64,000 nt of DNA from Plantago major (GCA_026545765.1 CM048844.1:5699524-5763523), one strand, 5' to 3'. Counted from the first letter of the stretch, positions 42,032 through 54,830 are shown. The notes: generated from the letters alone by a model not told the origin. Numbers and translations: made by a program.

Positions 42032-44600
42032 TGGCAAGAACAAGAAGGTCCGCAAGAACCAACGCTGTTGGGGGTCTAACTCCACAATCACTTAGATTTA
42101 TTTAACTCTTCCAAATGGTGCCAAGATGAGAGGCTCCTTGCTAGGTGAGGATCGAAGCGTAAGAAGCAGCTGCCAACTACCCCTGATAAGACCTGCACAC
42201 TTGAGTGGGGGGGGGGGGGATTAGTACCCGGTTTGCTAAGTGTCAAACCGGGATGAGACTTTACTCGAGAGTGACTGTGGATCGACTCTGTATAGTGCTC
42301 GTGATGTGACTAGTGAGAAGACTTGTTCGAAGTGACTTACTTGAAGTGCCTTGCTTATTGGGATATGTGCCCTATTTATAGGCTACCATTGAGATGGAAG
42401 GACTTGCTAGGATCGCGCCATGTGTACGGCTAGGATTGAGCCACCAATGCTAAGATGAGGCCCATAGCCCAATAATGAAGCTTTAGCCCATGCCATCTTG
42501 GGCTTTAGGGGTAATTTGGTCATTATTGGGAGAGTTCTTGAGGATGCGATGAGTTCCGCCGAGATCTCCTGCTCGAAGGGTCGGTCGATGTCCGATCCGG
42601 ACAAGACTGTTGTCAGATGAGGAGGTTCCTCTGTCTGTCCAACTCTTCCGATTCGGAGCTCATGGGTTCGGACATCTCACTCTTTGGTGCCCACTTGCTT
42701 GGTAGCCTTTGAGATGGTCACGCTGGATCCGAGTTAACATCCGTATCGGATTCTTTGAGTCGGAGGGGGTGCTGACTTAGCACTATGCTCCTTTCCCAGG
42801 GCTGGACCATGGGTCGGACCTATGGTTTCGGGTCGGGCCTTGCAGGTCCTAATCCTTTGTCCCTTTCTTTCAGGGTGGGTTGGACCATAGGTGGTCTGCC
42901 CGGATCGGACCATTGGCTCGGACATCAGTGCCTCGGATCCGTTGGATGACTTGGGATGCCTTAGGATTCGTTCCTAGGTCCTTTATGACGGATTGGACAT
43001 ATTTCCGTATCAACAAACGCCACTGCCATTGGTACGCCTGCTCCAAGACAAAGGGGGAGACCTCCCACTAGAAGAGGTGGAGTAACAAGAGTCTCAACAA
43101 GAGAAGTAGTAGATGATCCAAGTGATGGCCATACCGCTAGTCTTTCTTCTGGCGAGGAAAGAGCCACTAATCCACCAGTAAGGATCCAGACACTTGGGGA
43201 TGAAGGACAGGTTCCTCCGTCAAGAACACATGGTCCTCCCCCAGGAAGAAACTTTACCCTCCCAAATGGACAGATCATCCGTCCTAGTGAGTTCGGGATG
43301 AATGAGAATCAGTTTGGCCTCTTACTCACCACTATTCAAGGGTGTTTTGGATCAAACAACCTCCAGCCTCCTCAGCCGCCTACGCCGATCCCAAGGCAAG
43401 CTGAACCCGCTCAATCAAGAAATGAGCACCGTCCGATCCAACAAAGGCTGGGGGAACAAGCCCAACCAGAAGATCTGAGACATCTTCTCAATAGAAGAGC
43501 CGCTGCTTCTCATGAACAACAAGGGAGAAGTCCAGAAGTGCCACGAGTAGACGAAGTGGGAACCAGTCGGCGAGAAGCTCAACAACAAGTGCCCAGAGAT
43601 CAAATGGCGGAAAGCACTCCGATAGTTCCAATCGGTGGTCTCCCTCCAGATGTAGCTATCAACCCCAGAACTGGTGAAAGACTGACAGCCGAACAGATCT
43701 ATCTCCAGCAGAAGGCCTTGGAAACACAAATTGCCACCCTGAGCAGGATGGTCAAAGCACATGAGAAGGTGGTAGTTAAAACTCCCAACCCTCTGTGCGA
43801 TGAGATCAGAAGAGAAAGAAAGCGCCCCGACTGTGTTATCCCAAACCTTGAACATTACCATGGAGATACTTGCCCTGTAGGGCATCTTACTAGATACGAA
43901 AGTAAGATGGAAAGCAATGGACTCAACGATAACATGAAAAGCTCTCAACTTTTCCACCACACTCTTTGGAGAAGCAATGGATTGGTGGACCTCACTACCT
44001 AATGGTTCCATCAAATCCTATGCGGACATTGCCTCCCTTTTCTTGAAAAGGTTTGAGAAAGCAAAAAGAAGGAAGAGGTCAGTTGAGCACCTGGCAGGCA
44101 TAATCCAGAAAGAGCATGAGGACCTCAGAACCTTCCTTGACCGCTTCAACGTCAAGCTGACAGGTAGAGCCTCATAGCATCAAAGAGCGGGTCCGACACC
44201 TATATGCCAACACTTATAATGATGAGCTTAGAAGGAAGCTTTCCAACGAAGAAATCACCACTGAAAAGTACTTGGAAGAAATCTGCGAAGGAGTCTTGTA
44301 TGGAGAAGATTACCGAAGGAATGTCCCGATAAGAGCAGGGATCAAGAAGGGAAAAGAACAAGTACGGCAGGAACCCCCTCCTCGTCAAGGGAAGTTCAAG
44401 CAAAAAAGAGATCTCAGAGACAAAAAAGAATTCCACAGAGAAAGAACTCCACCCAGGAGATACGCCGAGTATACGCGCCTCAACAGACCAAGATCCGACA
44501 TCTTGGCCTCTATTGTTGAGAAGGACTTAGATATACAATAGCCTAAACTTGTCAAGAGCAGCAAGAAGAGTAAATTCTCTAAAGAGTACTGTAGGTTCCA
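42032..44600 (+). pseudogene. Tat2 gag, interrupted
   Basis: ATG at 42032 (MARTRRSARTNA), broken after 12 codons by the solo LTR at 42066-43015, then resumes at 43021 in the same frame once one target copy is removed. A Pro/Gln/Arg-rich N-terminal part is followed, after a frameshift near 43975, by a Retrotrans_gag-type block (WWTSLPNGSIKSYADIASLF). A stop lies near 44176. A Lys/Arg-rich part and a zinc-like CRFHKQKGHPTEDC (near 44590-44632) follow a TAG at 44539-44541. Gag would form the particle. Confidence 0.75.
42066..43015 (-). mobile_element. Solo LTR of the same Tat family inside Tat2 gag
   Basis: 950 bp, TGTTGGGGG...GTATCAACA on the plus strand, so inverted relative to Tat2's own LTRs. 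A perfect 5-bp duplication AACGC flanks it (42061-42065 and 43016-43020). It has a G run at 42208-42219 matching the C run of the 3' LTR. A solo LTR arises by recombination between the two LTRs of an inserted copy. Confidence 0.93.
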
Positions 44601-45263
44601 CAAGCAGAAAGGTCACCCGACTGAGGATTGCATCCAATTAAAGACAGAAATTGAAAGACTAGTGAGAAGTGGGAAGTTGAAAGAACCAGCAGGCGAAGAA
44701 GAGCCCTCCAGGCATAGAAGGAATGAGCAAAGAAGAGAGAAGCGTGGTTCTGAACCTTCGACAGGATCTTTACCGCCACCTCCAGCGGAAATCCCACCTC
44801 GGCAGGCCCAGAGATATCAAGGGTACCAAGAAGAGACAGAAATGGAGAACCTCCCTTACAGTGGATTTATCAACGCCATTGCAGGAGGACCAACAGGGGG
44901 AGATAGCAGAAATGCAAGGGAAAGGACCGCGCAACACTTAAGAAACAACGACAGGGCTTACGGTCCACCAGCCTTGAAAGGCACAAATGCAATCACCTTT
45001 GACGATAGCGAGATCCCCCCACCAACGTCTGGCGGAGGAGATCTCAAGGACCCCGACGTCCCTTTGGTCGTTTCTCTAGTGATTGCCACTTACAAGGTCA
45101 ACAAGGTACTAATCGACACAGGAAGCTCCTCCAATGTCCTATCCAAAAGGACTGTTGAGCAAATGCATCTGGGGCAAATACAATATGGGCAGTATATACC
45201 TCATTAGTAGGTTTTGGAGGGTCTGTAGTACGCCCCATTGGAAGTATACCACTGCAAGTCTCC
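44601..45263 (+). pseudogene. Tat2 protease
   Basis: The frame 44662-45207 contains VLIDTGSSSNVLS (about 45105-45145), the retroviral aspartic protease motif with DTGSS, after a charged linker. It ends early at 45207 by a shift; the protease continues in the frame beginning 45264. It would cut the Gag-Pol polyprotein. Confidence 0.75.
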
Positions 45264-46500
45264 ATGGGCACTTTTCCGACAAGAGTGACCCAGACTATCC
45301 TCTTTGTGGTAGTAGATAGCACCTTCGACTATAACGCGATCTTGGGCCGCCCGGGACTTAACCAATTCAGAGCAATTGCTTCTCCCCTACACAACAGGGT
45401 GAAGTTTCCAACCCCGAACGGCGTAGGGGAAGAAATGGGCAACATTAGAGAAGCCTGGGAGTGCTACATCATGTCAACCAGAGGGGCCACAGAACCTGTC
45501 CTTTCGGTCACTAAGGGCCCTCTTAGCCATTCTCCCATTACTCTAACGCCACCAAAGGAAGAGATCGGTATTGGATCGTTCAGAGAAAAGTTCCCCAAGA
45601 CAGCTAGAATAGAATCCCATGAAGCCTTGAAAGAGGTCCAACTGGTCGAAGGAAATCCGGAGAGAACAACTCGGATTGGAACGGAGATGAGTACGGAAAT
45701 AGAGCTGAAGCTCATCACTTGCCTTCGTGACAATCGCGACATCTTTGCTTGGAGCATGATGATCTCAAGGGATAGACCCAAGGATCGCGGTTCACCGTCG
45801 AACATGGATCCTACGGTCAAGCACATCCGAAAAGAGGAAAGACTTGGACCGATTGAGGATGCTATCATAGCAGGGGAGGTTGACAAGTTGATGAAAGCAG
45901 GTCATATCGAAGAAGTCAGATACTCCGATTGGGTCTGCAACGTGGTCCTCGTCGAAAAAGCTCCAGGAAAGTGGAGAATGTGCAATGACTTCACTAGACT
46001 CAACAAGTTTTGTCCAAAGGATCCCTATCCATTGCCACGCATAGACCAGCTGGTTGATTCCACTGCAGGATGTGCACTTCTAAGCTTCATGGATGCATAC
46101 CAAGGCTTCTACCAAATTAGGATGGCTCAAGAAGACATCAAGAAAACGGCATTCTTTGCGGCCGGAGGAGTCTATTTCTTCAAGGTCATGCCCTTTGGCC
46201 TCAAGAATGCAGGAGCTACTTACCAACGGCTGGTAAACAAGATGTTCAAGAAAGAATTGGGAAAAACCATGGAAGTCTATGTGGATGACATGCTTGTGAA
46301 AAGCAAGACTGAAGAGGAGCACATCGAACACCTCAACAATTGCTTTTCTATTCTCCGAAAATATTGAATGAAGCTGAACCCTGAAAAGTGCACTTTCGGG
46401 GTGAAAGGAGGAAAATTCCTCAGTTACATGGTCACAGAAAGAGGTATCAGTGCTAACCCAGAGAAAATAAAGGCAATCGTAGATCTGCCACAACCCAAGA
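45264..46500 (+). pseudogene. Tat2 reverse transcriptase
   Basis: The frame 45264-46367 contains the end of the protease (YNAILGRPGLNQFRA), the RT fingers (WRMCNDFTRLNKFCPKDPYP), FMDAYQGFYQIRM, FGLKNAGATYQRLVNKMF, and the active site YVDDMLVKS (46278-46289). A TGA at 46365-46367 interrupts the frame just before [12 protein letters not shown]. Typical Ty3 RT with an intact catalytic Asp pair. Confidence 0.88.
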
Positions 46501-47186
46501 CCGTTAATGAAGTTCAGAAGCTTCTAGGAAAGGTGATGGCATTGAGCCATTTTATCTCAAGGTCCGCCGAGAAGAACCTTCCCTTCTTTAAGATCTTACG
46601 AAAAGGAAATAAGTTCGAGTGGACAAAGGAGTGCGAAGAAGCCCTGGAAAACTTGAAAAAGTATCTCCTCTCGCCGCCCCTTTTGTCTAAACCCATGGAG
46701 GATGAAACTATTTACCTCTATTTGGCCACCACTGATGAAGCAATGAGTTCTGTACTGGTACGGCTACAAGACAACGAGCATTTACCAATCTACTACTTGA
46801 GCAAAGCTCTTGTAGGCTCTGAGGCCAGATATGTCAGGGTTGAGAAGCTCGCCAGACCGGTTTACACCGCACGACTAAAGCCTTACTTCAAGTCGCATCG
46901 GATTGTGGTCCTTACAAATGAGCCACTCAAACATGTCTTGGAAAAACCGGATCAGTCAGGACGCCTGTCCAAATGGGCTATTGAGCTAAGTGAATATGAT
47001 ATTGGGTATCAAGCCCCATCTGCCAGGAGAGCGCAAGTTACGCCGACTTCTGTAGACTATCCGAGAAAGCGAAGAAGAGAACGAAAATTCCGGAAAAAGG
47101 CTAGTCATGTGGTGATTGCGGATCAAGGAATCAAGTGGAGAGGAAGAAGCGGAAGAGACAAAGAGGTAGCGTCCCACCTATGGTGA
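46501..47186 (+). pseudogene. Tat2 RNase H 1 (retroviral-type, degenerate)
   Basis: Frame 46368-47186. Thumb text ([20 protein letters not shown]) precedes a weak RNase H ([45 protein letters not shown]). The usual DAS motif is replaced by TTDEA. In the Tat lineage the first RNase H is often eroded because a second one follows. Confidence 0.75.
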
Positions 47187-47199
47187 ATACTACCAACCT

Positions 47200-48141
47200 A
47201 TGGATGATTCACTAAGAGTGAGGCACATGTTTCTCTTGGATGAAGAACTCGATACCTCGACAACTGCGTCTTCCGACAAGAAGCAGGAGGTTGAGAAAGC
47301 ACTCACTCTCACTTCAGGAGGCAAGGAAAGAAACAAAGAATGTTGGACATTACAAGTGGACGGATCATCAACCGGATGGTTGGGAGGAATAGGAATTTTC
47401 CTTGAAAGTCCTGAAGGAGCCAAGCTAGAGTACGCCATCACTCTCAATTTCAAAGTGACAAACAACGAGGCCGAATATGAAGCACTTATCACCGGCCTAA
47501 GAATGGCGAAAGCCCTCCAAGTAAAAAGGATCAAAGCCTACACAGACTCCCAGCTCGTACAATTCCAGTTTTCCGGATCTTTCACCACCAAAGGACCTAA
47601 CATGATCAAATACTTGGAACTCCTCAAGAAAGAGGTTGAGCAATTTGAAGAATTTACTCTTGACCAATTTCACAGAGAATGGAATGAAAAGGCCGATGCC
47701 CTCTCCAAGTACGCCTCGGCCTTAGGAGCTTTGGACACAAGAAGTGTCATCCTAATGACCCGCGCGGAATCCTCCCTGGCAAACCCCAACGGAAAGATGT
47801 TCCTTTTGAGCACAGAAAGGAATTGGATGACTGATATATTCCGTTACCTCAAGGATGGCACTTTACCTATGGATCCTAGAGAGGCCAGGAAGATTCAATG
47901 TCGAGCTAACAGATACTTTATTCTGGGAGAAGATCTCTACAAGAGATCTTACAGCGGAACTCACTTGAGGTGCCTAGATCCTCAAGAGGCAAAGATTGCG
48001 ATGGAAGAGATCCACGCCGAAAGCTGTGGAAGTCATTCTGGGGGAAGAACTTTGGCGCAAAAGATCATAAGGCAGGGATACTATTGGCCAACTATCGACA
48101 TGGATGCTGCCAACATCGCCCGCTCCTGTGAAGACTGCTAA
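47200..48141 (+). pseudogene. Tat2 second RNase H and integrase zinc finger
   Basis: Second RNase H: LQVDGSST (about 47350-47373), NNEAEYEALI, YTDSQLV (about 47538), NEKADALSKYA, so the D-E-D-D set is present. Then a linker and the integrase HHCC finger (ESCGSHSGGRTLAQ ... CEDC). The frame ends at TAA 48139-48141, where related elements would be expected to have a sense codon, so gag-pol is interrupted here. This 'aRH' is diagnostic of the Tat lineage. Confidence 0.85.
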
Positions 48142-49029
48142 TACTATGCCAACATACCACACCGCCCGACCAACCCTATGATTCCGTCAATCATATCATG
48201 CCCATTTGATCGATGGGGCATAGACATAGTTGGTCCCTTTCCGCGAGGAACACACCAGAAGAAGTTCTTGATAGTGGCAGTAGAGTACTTCACTAAGTGG
48301 GTCGAAGCTGAAGCAGTGTCAACCATCACAGAAAGCAGGGTGAGGACATTCATCTGGAAAAACATCATCTGCCGGTTTGGACTCCCACGAGTAGTTTCGC
48401 ACAATGGAGCACAATTTTACGGGTCAAATTTGAAGGAGTGGATCCTTCAAAATAGAACAACGCTTTACTTCTATTGCCACCCCAAGCCAATGGTCGTGGA
48501 AGCCACCAACAAGACCATAGTCAAAATTTTGGAGAAAAGGTTAAGAACTTCCCGTGAGGTTAGGCGGATGATCTCGACGCATCCTTTGGGCCCATCGAAC
48601 GGCCGAACGCCACAAGAAACACCTTTCTCCTTGGTCTATGGATCCGAGGCGGTCATCCCTTCGGAGACGGTGGTGGCAACCCAGAGAATCCAGCAATACA
48701 ACCCAGTTGATAATGAGCTCGCAAGGATCTATGACCTTGAGCTCCTTGAAGACAAGCGCGATAAGGCACTGGCCAACATCCTTCGGTACGAGGCCATGAC
48801 CGCTCGAGCCTACAATAAACGTGTCCTTCCCAAGGACATACAAGTTGGAGACTTAGTCCTCAAAAGAGCCGATATACTAAGTCATGTGGAGAAACTTAAG
48901 CCCAAGTGGGAAGGACCGTACAAGGTTACTGGGGCAAGAGTTAATGGAAGCTTTGAACTAGAAGATGAACAAGGGCGGGCCTTGAAGAGAAATTGGAATG
49001 CCAAGAATCTCCAAAAGTTTTACACTTAG
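48142..49029 (+). pseudogene. Tat2 integrase core and C-terminus
   Basis: The frame contains FDRWGIDIVGPFP (first Asp present), then VSHNGAQFYGSN, where the second catalytic Asp is His (codon CAC at 48399-48401), and VEATNKTIVKILEKRL (Glu codon 48499-48501). The C-terminal part has LKRADILSHVEKLKPKWEGPYKV and ends at 49029. A region of about 30 residues between the catalytic motif and the C-terminal part looks shortened. With the Asp lost, the enzyme should be inactive. Confidence 0.85.
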
Positions 49030-51175
49030 AGAAGTATGGCAACGACTGTCACCTTCCTCTATCTCGTAGGCCTGTTTTTTGTGTTTGTTTTTTTGAAAAA
49101 GGCCTCGAAGCCCTCAAGTTGTAATCCGATTTCCGTCAAATCAATACAACTGTGATTTCATAAACATTATGGATAATCATGTCCTCCGAATCTCATGATT
49201 CGAACGGGCCATGAAGATATCTAACTACTCGATCCGAACCTAGATCATACATTGATCCGGATCGGACCAACACTATCAAACAGTGTCCGACCTTCACAAA
49301 GGCAAATACGCTTTTATTAAAACAGGGGTACAAATTTACAAAGTCAGGGTCCGAAGAGCCCTAATCAGGCTTACAAAAACAAGCTCCTACTCTATCTATT
49401 TACTTCTACATCGAAGCTTCCTAATTAACTCTGGTCTACCGAACCAAACCCCGTCCGAGCACTATTAGCTACATTTTTGGGCGCTCCGAAGGAAGAAGGA
49501 ATTCCACCATCCCAACCTTGATTGTTTACTGACAAAGGCTTCGAAGCCCCCTTCGGACGATCTAAAGACTAACAGCAGCCGAACGAGATAACCAAGACCA
49601 TTCAATGCTTCCAGAAAGGATACTTCATCACTTCTGAACGAAAGAAAGCTCCGGAGCAAGCAAGAAGCACACTGACAATCCGGATCGCCTCATACCAAAT
49701 ACTATAAATACACCCCAGATTCAGAGTATTTTCAAAGCGACCAACCCGGATAGTCAGATCAACCCAAGTCACTCCGGAGGCTCCCGTTGGTCCGAGTCCC
49801 AACAAGACCGGCATTGTCAGGGACTCCGTTCCAGAATTGTAAGTCGCTCCCTCGAGCCTTCAATTCTGGAACGTAGCCACAAACAAAACCGAGCTGCTCG
49901 GACGAAAGACCTTAGGTGCAAGACAAACGAGTCACCAGAAAGGTTACTTCCGGAAGTCCCCAATGATCCGACTCCAAACAAGCTCAGCACTGTTGGGGAC
50001 TCCTTTCCAAAATTGCAAGTAGCTCCCTTGAGCCCTCAATCTTGGAGACAAAGTCACCAACAGAACCAAACTGCTCGGATACGTATCTTCAAGGACGGGC
50101 TGGAAGACCTACTAAAAGGGATACATCCGGAGCTCCCTCAATCCGAGAAACGAACAACTAGACACAACAGGATTGGTAGAAAGCCTTCCAACATCTCGGG
50201 CGGTTTTTTACGACCGAACCACGAAATACTGGAAGGGATTCTATCAAACCAATTCTGCCAACTTGTCGCCCCCCGGGCGCATACTCAGAAGCGGATTGCC
50301 TCGGATGCATGGAGGTTCACAAACAACTATTTGAAGATCCCCGAACCATCCAGCTAACCTACCTCTCCGGGGCTAAAAGTCACGAATATAGACAACAGCC
50401 CCGGAGAAAGAAGATTAGCCTGACGATCAGAGGAATCGATTGGCCAAAATTCCAGGCCTCACTCGGCACGGACCGTATCCTCGAAGATCCGAGGCTGGCT
50501 TTCCGAGCAATCTAATGCTCCCCAGCCGTTCGGACTCGAGCTCCGGACCTTTGATTACTATAAAAGGGCGAGATGTCCTAATGGCAATCTAATGCTCCCC
50601 AGCCGTTCGGACTCGAGCTCCGGACCTTTGATTACTATAAAAGGGCGAGATGTCCTAATGGAAAGCCGTACAAGGCAGGAGTATATATAGAAAGAGAAGA
50701 CCAATTAGCAGCGGACACGTGTCCCATATTTACCGGAAATGGGCTTGGGCCGAACATGGGCCTGACTCTTCGGCTTCCATTGGCCCAACCCAACAATCCA
50801 TCCTTACGGTCGAGCATATCGACTAAGCTACTCATTCGGACGTGTCAAGCTCGGGGCTGACATAACAACATCCGAAGCAACGGTGATTCGTATAGAGTCA
50901 CCAGACTTAATGTTGATCATCTTCTCATTATCTCACAAGTCTGCATGACTCGGGATAACACACCAAGTCAACGTCCGAATTGCCACTACTGATCACGATA
51001 CAAGGAGATTCTCTTTCTCGCAAATCTGATCACTCTAAGACGTGGTTACGAACTGTTCGTGATCCGGTTTATTTCTAATAAAGATTCCGATTCGGATGGG
51101 AACAAGGGTTGATCGTCCCCCAAGAAACGCAAAGGAAAATTTGCACCAAGCAAATTAATGTCCTGGCGGTATGAA
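49030..51175. other. Tat2 spacer between pol and the antisense gene
   Basis: About 2.1 kb without a supported gene. It holds two diverged copies of a block about 150 bp long (near 49825-49920 and 49990-50085; shared AATTG-AAGT-GCTCCC) and an exact 77-bp tandem duplication (50508-50661). Further TATA-like text is at 50672-50680. Confidence 0.5.
50508..50661 (+). repeat. Exact 77-bp tandem duplication with a TATA box
   Basis: Units 50508-50584 and 50585-50661 are identical as far as I can read. Each has GATTACTATAAAAGGGCGAG, which resembles a TATA box. The duplication is recent or kept identical. Confidence 0.85.
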
Positions 51176-52257
51176 TCACAAGGGTCTGAACCCACCATCA
51201 GAGTCTGCGAGAGTTGATGAGTTACTACGCAAATACGAAATTAAAACGCGCAAGGATGAACACAGCAACATTAGCATTCTTGTGACAAAAATAGTTCCGA
51301 GCCACCAAGGGGCCCGAACCAACAAACGTTCATCAAAACCAAGTATATATTTATCCAACAAAAGATGATGAGCAAAAGAAAAAAAAAAAAAAAAAAGTAT
51401 CCTTCTCCACTGCCTACGTCGCTCGGATGAACTAGGTTGAGACCGAGAGGGGCCCCCCGTATCCTTCTCCGGAGGCGCTTGACCTTGCTGTTGGGCTGCT
51501 TGGGCTAACCTCCGTTCTCTCCGAGCCTCAACCTCTTTCAGGAAGGCCGGACACTCCTCCATCAAGTCAAGGTTGCGGTCAAAGCCTTGGACAGGGCAGG
51601 CAGTCGGCCAGGTTGTGCTCCAAGTGATCCTCCAAAGGAACGAAGACACTGGACATAAGCACCCGAGGGACGAAGGATGGGAGATACGGACCGCCATGGT
51701 TGTACTTCTTGCCCTCCGACTCGTCGCAGACCAGCTCCACAAATTCACATTTAAGGTGTCATCGTCAAGACACCTCCGAGCAAAGTCCGAGCCATCTCCA
51801 TTTTTAAAGGCGGACACCCCCTCAGCCTCCAAGTCGCAGTCATTCGGAATCCAACCCTTCCTCCGGCACTGCTCCACAGCTGCATCAAACCCATCTTGAC
51901 GGGCCTCATCATATTTCGACTCGAGCAAAAACTTGTAGGAGTCCGAATCAAGGAAATCTTGGACAGCCCTTGTCCGGACTCCCCGAAGCTCCTTCAGCAT
52001 CTTATCCTTGAAAGTCCTAGAGACGGCCACAAAATCTTCCAAACTATCTTGGTGCACTTTCAAGTCAGCCTCCAAAGATCGAATGGCACTTTTCATCTTG
52101 GCCGTCTCTGACTCGGCCTCTTGTTTCGCAGCTATGGCCTTCTTCAGCGCCCGAAGTGTCGCTTCAACCGGACGCTTCAATCGCCTTGGCTATATCCTCT
52201 TCCAGGGTAGCCCTCCGAGCAGCTACCAAGGAGCATGCTTCAACAGCAGCAGCAAGC

Positions 52258-52341
52258 TAAAAACAAAAACCAAAACATCGGAAGTATTAGATACCTCCGA
52301 ACTACAAGAAGATGTAAAACCAACGAAAAACTTAAACTCAC
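52258..52341 (-). other. Intron 2 of the Tat2 antisense gene
   Basis: On the minus strand, GTGAGT donor at 52341 and TTTTTAG acceptor ending 52258 (84 bp), phase 0, joining ...TAAQRK to LAAAVEAC. Same site and phase as 6433-6513. Confidence 0.7.
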
Positions 52342-52808
52342 TTTGCGTTGAGCGGCAGTTAACTCCGAAATCCGCTCCAACTCCGAAGCGGCAACCAACC
52401 GAGCAACTTCAGCATCCGAATCCAGCTCGGGCGCCTCGCTCACCTTTCCCTTGCCTTTCTTGGCGAGAGGATTCGGACCTTTGGAGGAGCGCTTTTTCGT
52501 AGCCGCAGCGCTCGACCCGCTTGCAGGAGGATCTCGGGACACGGATCTTGGAGGCTTTTTCGAGCCCTTAGAGCCGACCACCTTACCCTTGTCCGGAGTA
52601 GGGATAGTTTGGGCCTCTTCGCCCGCAGCAGCTCTCCGAGACTCCTCCACACGGAACACAGCAGCATTTCTTGGCTCGTTCATCGGAAGTACGGTGGAAG
52701 TCTTGATAATCTGGGTCCGAGAACCCTCTTGCAACTCCTTCCGCTGCGCCGCATTTTGCTGACGCTTCAAATCCCGCATGGTCGACATCGTATACTCGAA
52801 CCAGAAAG

Positions 52809-52928
52809 CTGCACATCCGAATCACAATAAGTTGCAAGATACAAAAGAATCTACAAATAGTAATCATATAGTCGACAAACAGACAACCGACTCGGACAAC
52901 CAACCAGAGGTAGAGAGAAACCACTTAC
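52809..52928 (-). other. Intron 1 of the Tat2 antisense gene
   Basis: On the minus strand, GTAAGT donor at 52928 and TGTGCAG acceptor ending 52809 (120 bp), phase 1, split codon A/CT for Thr as in Tat1. Confidence 0.7.
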
Positions 52929-54401
52929 TCAAATCCTCCATGTTGTCACAAAAACTTGGCTCGGACAAGCCGGCCAAGAAAGGCAGAGGCTGACATATCA
53001 GACCTTGGAAGAAGTACTTCTCCGGCTCTTGACTCCGATGGAACGCTTGCATCCACAAGGGGATGTTCCGTGCCGGTGGCTTCCAATCTGGCAGTTTGCC
53101 TCGGAAGATCTTCTTCTCGAAATGCCACGTGGGCCTCCGCCGGATTGCCGGGCTTGAGCCGGACGGACAAAAATGTACCTCTTGAACCATTGGATTCCCA
53201 ACGAGGACAAGGGATCAACAAAAAATGTGTACGCCTGGCGACATACGAACGTATAGAACCATGTGTTCCTATTACTAACACTAATGTTGAATAATTTACG
53301 AAAATTATCGAAGGTGAGCGGGATGCCTTTATATTTACATAGCACTCCGAAGCAAATCAAATTTCCGAGGGAGTTGGGGATGATCTGGTGCGGACTCAAA
53401 CCCATGCTGTTCAAAATCTCTAGAAACTCGGACGATACTGGTAGCCGCCACCCGCAATGGAGACTTATCTCATAGACCGACATGTAGCCCGGAGGCGGAT
53501 TATAAAAAGCATGAGATTCGTCCGGGATGAGAATCTCCACACAATCCGGGATCTCATATCTTCTCCGGAGCTCATCCACTTCATCGGCCCGGATGGTTGA
53601 GGCACAAGTAGGCAGAGTACCATCTTCATTCATCTCGCCCTCCGGATCGGGGTGAGTGACCTGGTCTCTAGACCGAGGGAACTTCACTTGGAAAACGTCC
53701 TCACCCTTCCTTAGCCTCTCCGGACACTCTTCCTCAGCCACCTGCCGACTCGGCCCTGCTTGCCCAGAAGTTTCCACACGGAGCACATTAGCGGATGGCT
53801 CTGCACCTTCTTCCTCCTCGGAACCAGAATCTTCGCCAAGACACCTTCTGCCTCATCTTCCTCGGATGAGGACGCTAACTCTACAACAGTCCGAAGAGGC
53901 GCAGCGACTTGCACACGGTCTTCTTCACCTTCTTCAAATGCACCTAAGCTAGGAAGTGCCTCCGAAGTATCATGCACTTCCTCGATAGTTGGCACCTGCG
54001 GATCCGGAACGAACGGGACTCGATTAGGATTACTCCTAAAATTATAACCAAGGTTGCGAATTAAAGATCGGATCTCTACCGGAAGTTCGGATTCTTGGCC
54101 AGCCCGACCCGGGCGACGAGTTCCTACAACTCGCGAACTTGTTTCTTGAGCCGCTACAATAACCTGCACATGGGACACTCGCAGGTAATCCTGACGCCTC
54201 GGAGGACCTGGATCCGGAACAACTAACCGAAGTAAGGAACTTACCTCGGGCTCTTCCAGGCTCGGATGGGACGCTTGTTCCACCTCCAGCACTTCGTCAT
54301 CATCCACAATCTCAATCTCCTCGGAGCTATCGGTTAAGGATATCGCCTCGGAGTCATATCCCTCAGCCTCGGATCGATTTTGGCTATCACTCTCGGACAT
54401 C

Positions 54402-54671
54402 CTAGGGAAAGGAGAAAGCAATATCGTAAGCTTTAAGATGGCAGTCCGAGAGGTCGTTTATGTATATTAAAGTGGCCAGTTCAAAGCCAAAACTAGCGGC
54501 TTTACTCGGCGCAGTTAGTTCGGAGTCAGTACTACGCTTATTCGGTGTTAGTCAACATCAAGTACGTATTGGTTATCAACTATACTACACATCATAAGCA
54601 TACATCCGAGTAACTTGAAGATGAAAGACAACAGAGATAATTTAATCATAAGACGAGACAAGTAAACTTAC
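54402..54671 (-). other. 5' leader intron of the Tat2 antisense gene
   Basis: On the minus strand, GTAAGT donor at 54671 and CCCTAG acceptor ending 54402, one base before ATG. Same layout as 3937-4464 in Tat1. Confidence 0.6.
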
Positions 54672-54830
54672 TTGGACTCGGATGATTAGATAGAAGTGAC
54701 TTGACTCTGCACAGGATCACGCGCTTCGAACCGCTCGTTGCTCGCTTCGGATTGCTGGTAGTTGCTTCGGATGTACTCGGAATGCAAAAATTATCTCTCT
54801 AAACGATGAGAAATGAACCGGCCAACCCCT

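Larger units (their letters stand above)
51176..54400 (-). pseudogene. Tat2 antisense accessory gene, three coding exons, frameshifted
   Basis: ATG at 54400 (MSESDSQNRSEAEGYDSE). Exon 1 (54400-52929): acidic N-terminus, then the gypsy-type transposon domain (LPTCASTI, HAFYNPPPGYMSVYE, FYTFVCRQAYTFFVDPLSSLG, GLICQPLPFLAGL). Exon 2 (52808-52342): basic, starts near MSTMRDLKRQQ. Exon 3 (52257 to about 51370): coiled coil with LEADLKVHQDSLEDF. Frameshifts lie near 53750, 53050, 52175 and 51690. Introns match those of Tat1 in place and phase. It is transcribed towards pol. Role unknown; possible roles include regulation of the element or particle assembly, but nothing in the sequence shows which. 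Confidence 0.72.

Noticed and set aside
43415..44014. 199-codon minus-strand ORF
   Set aside because: Shadow of Tat2 gag.
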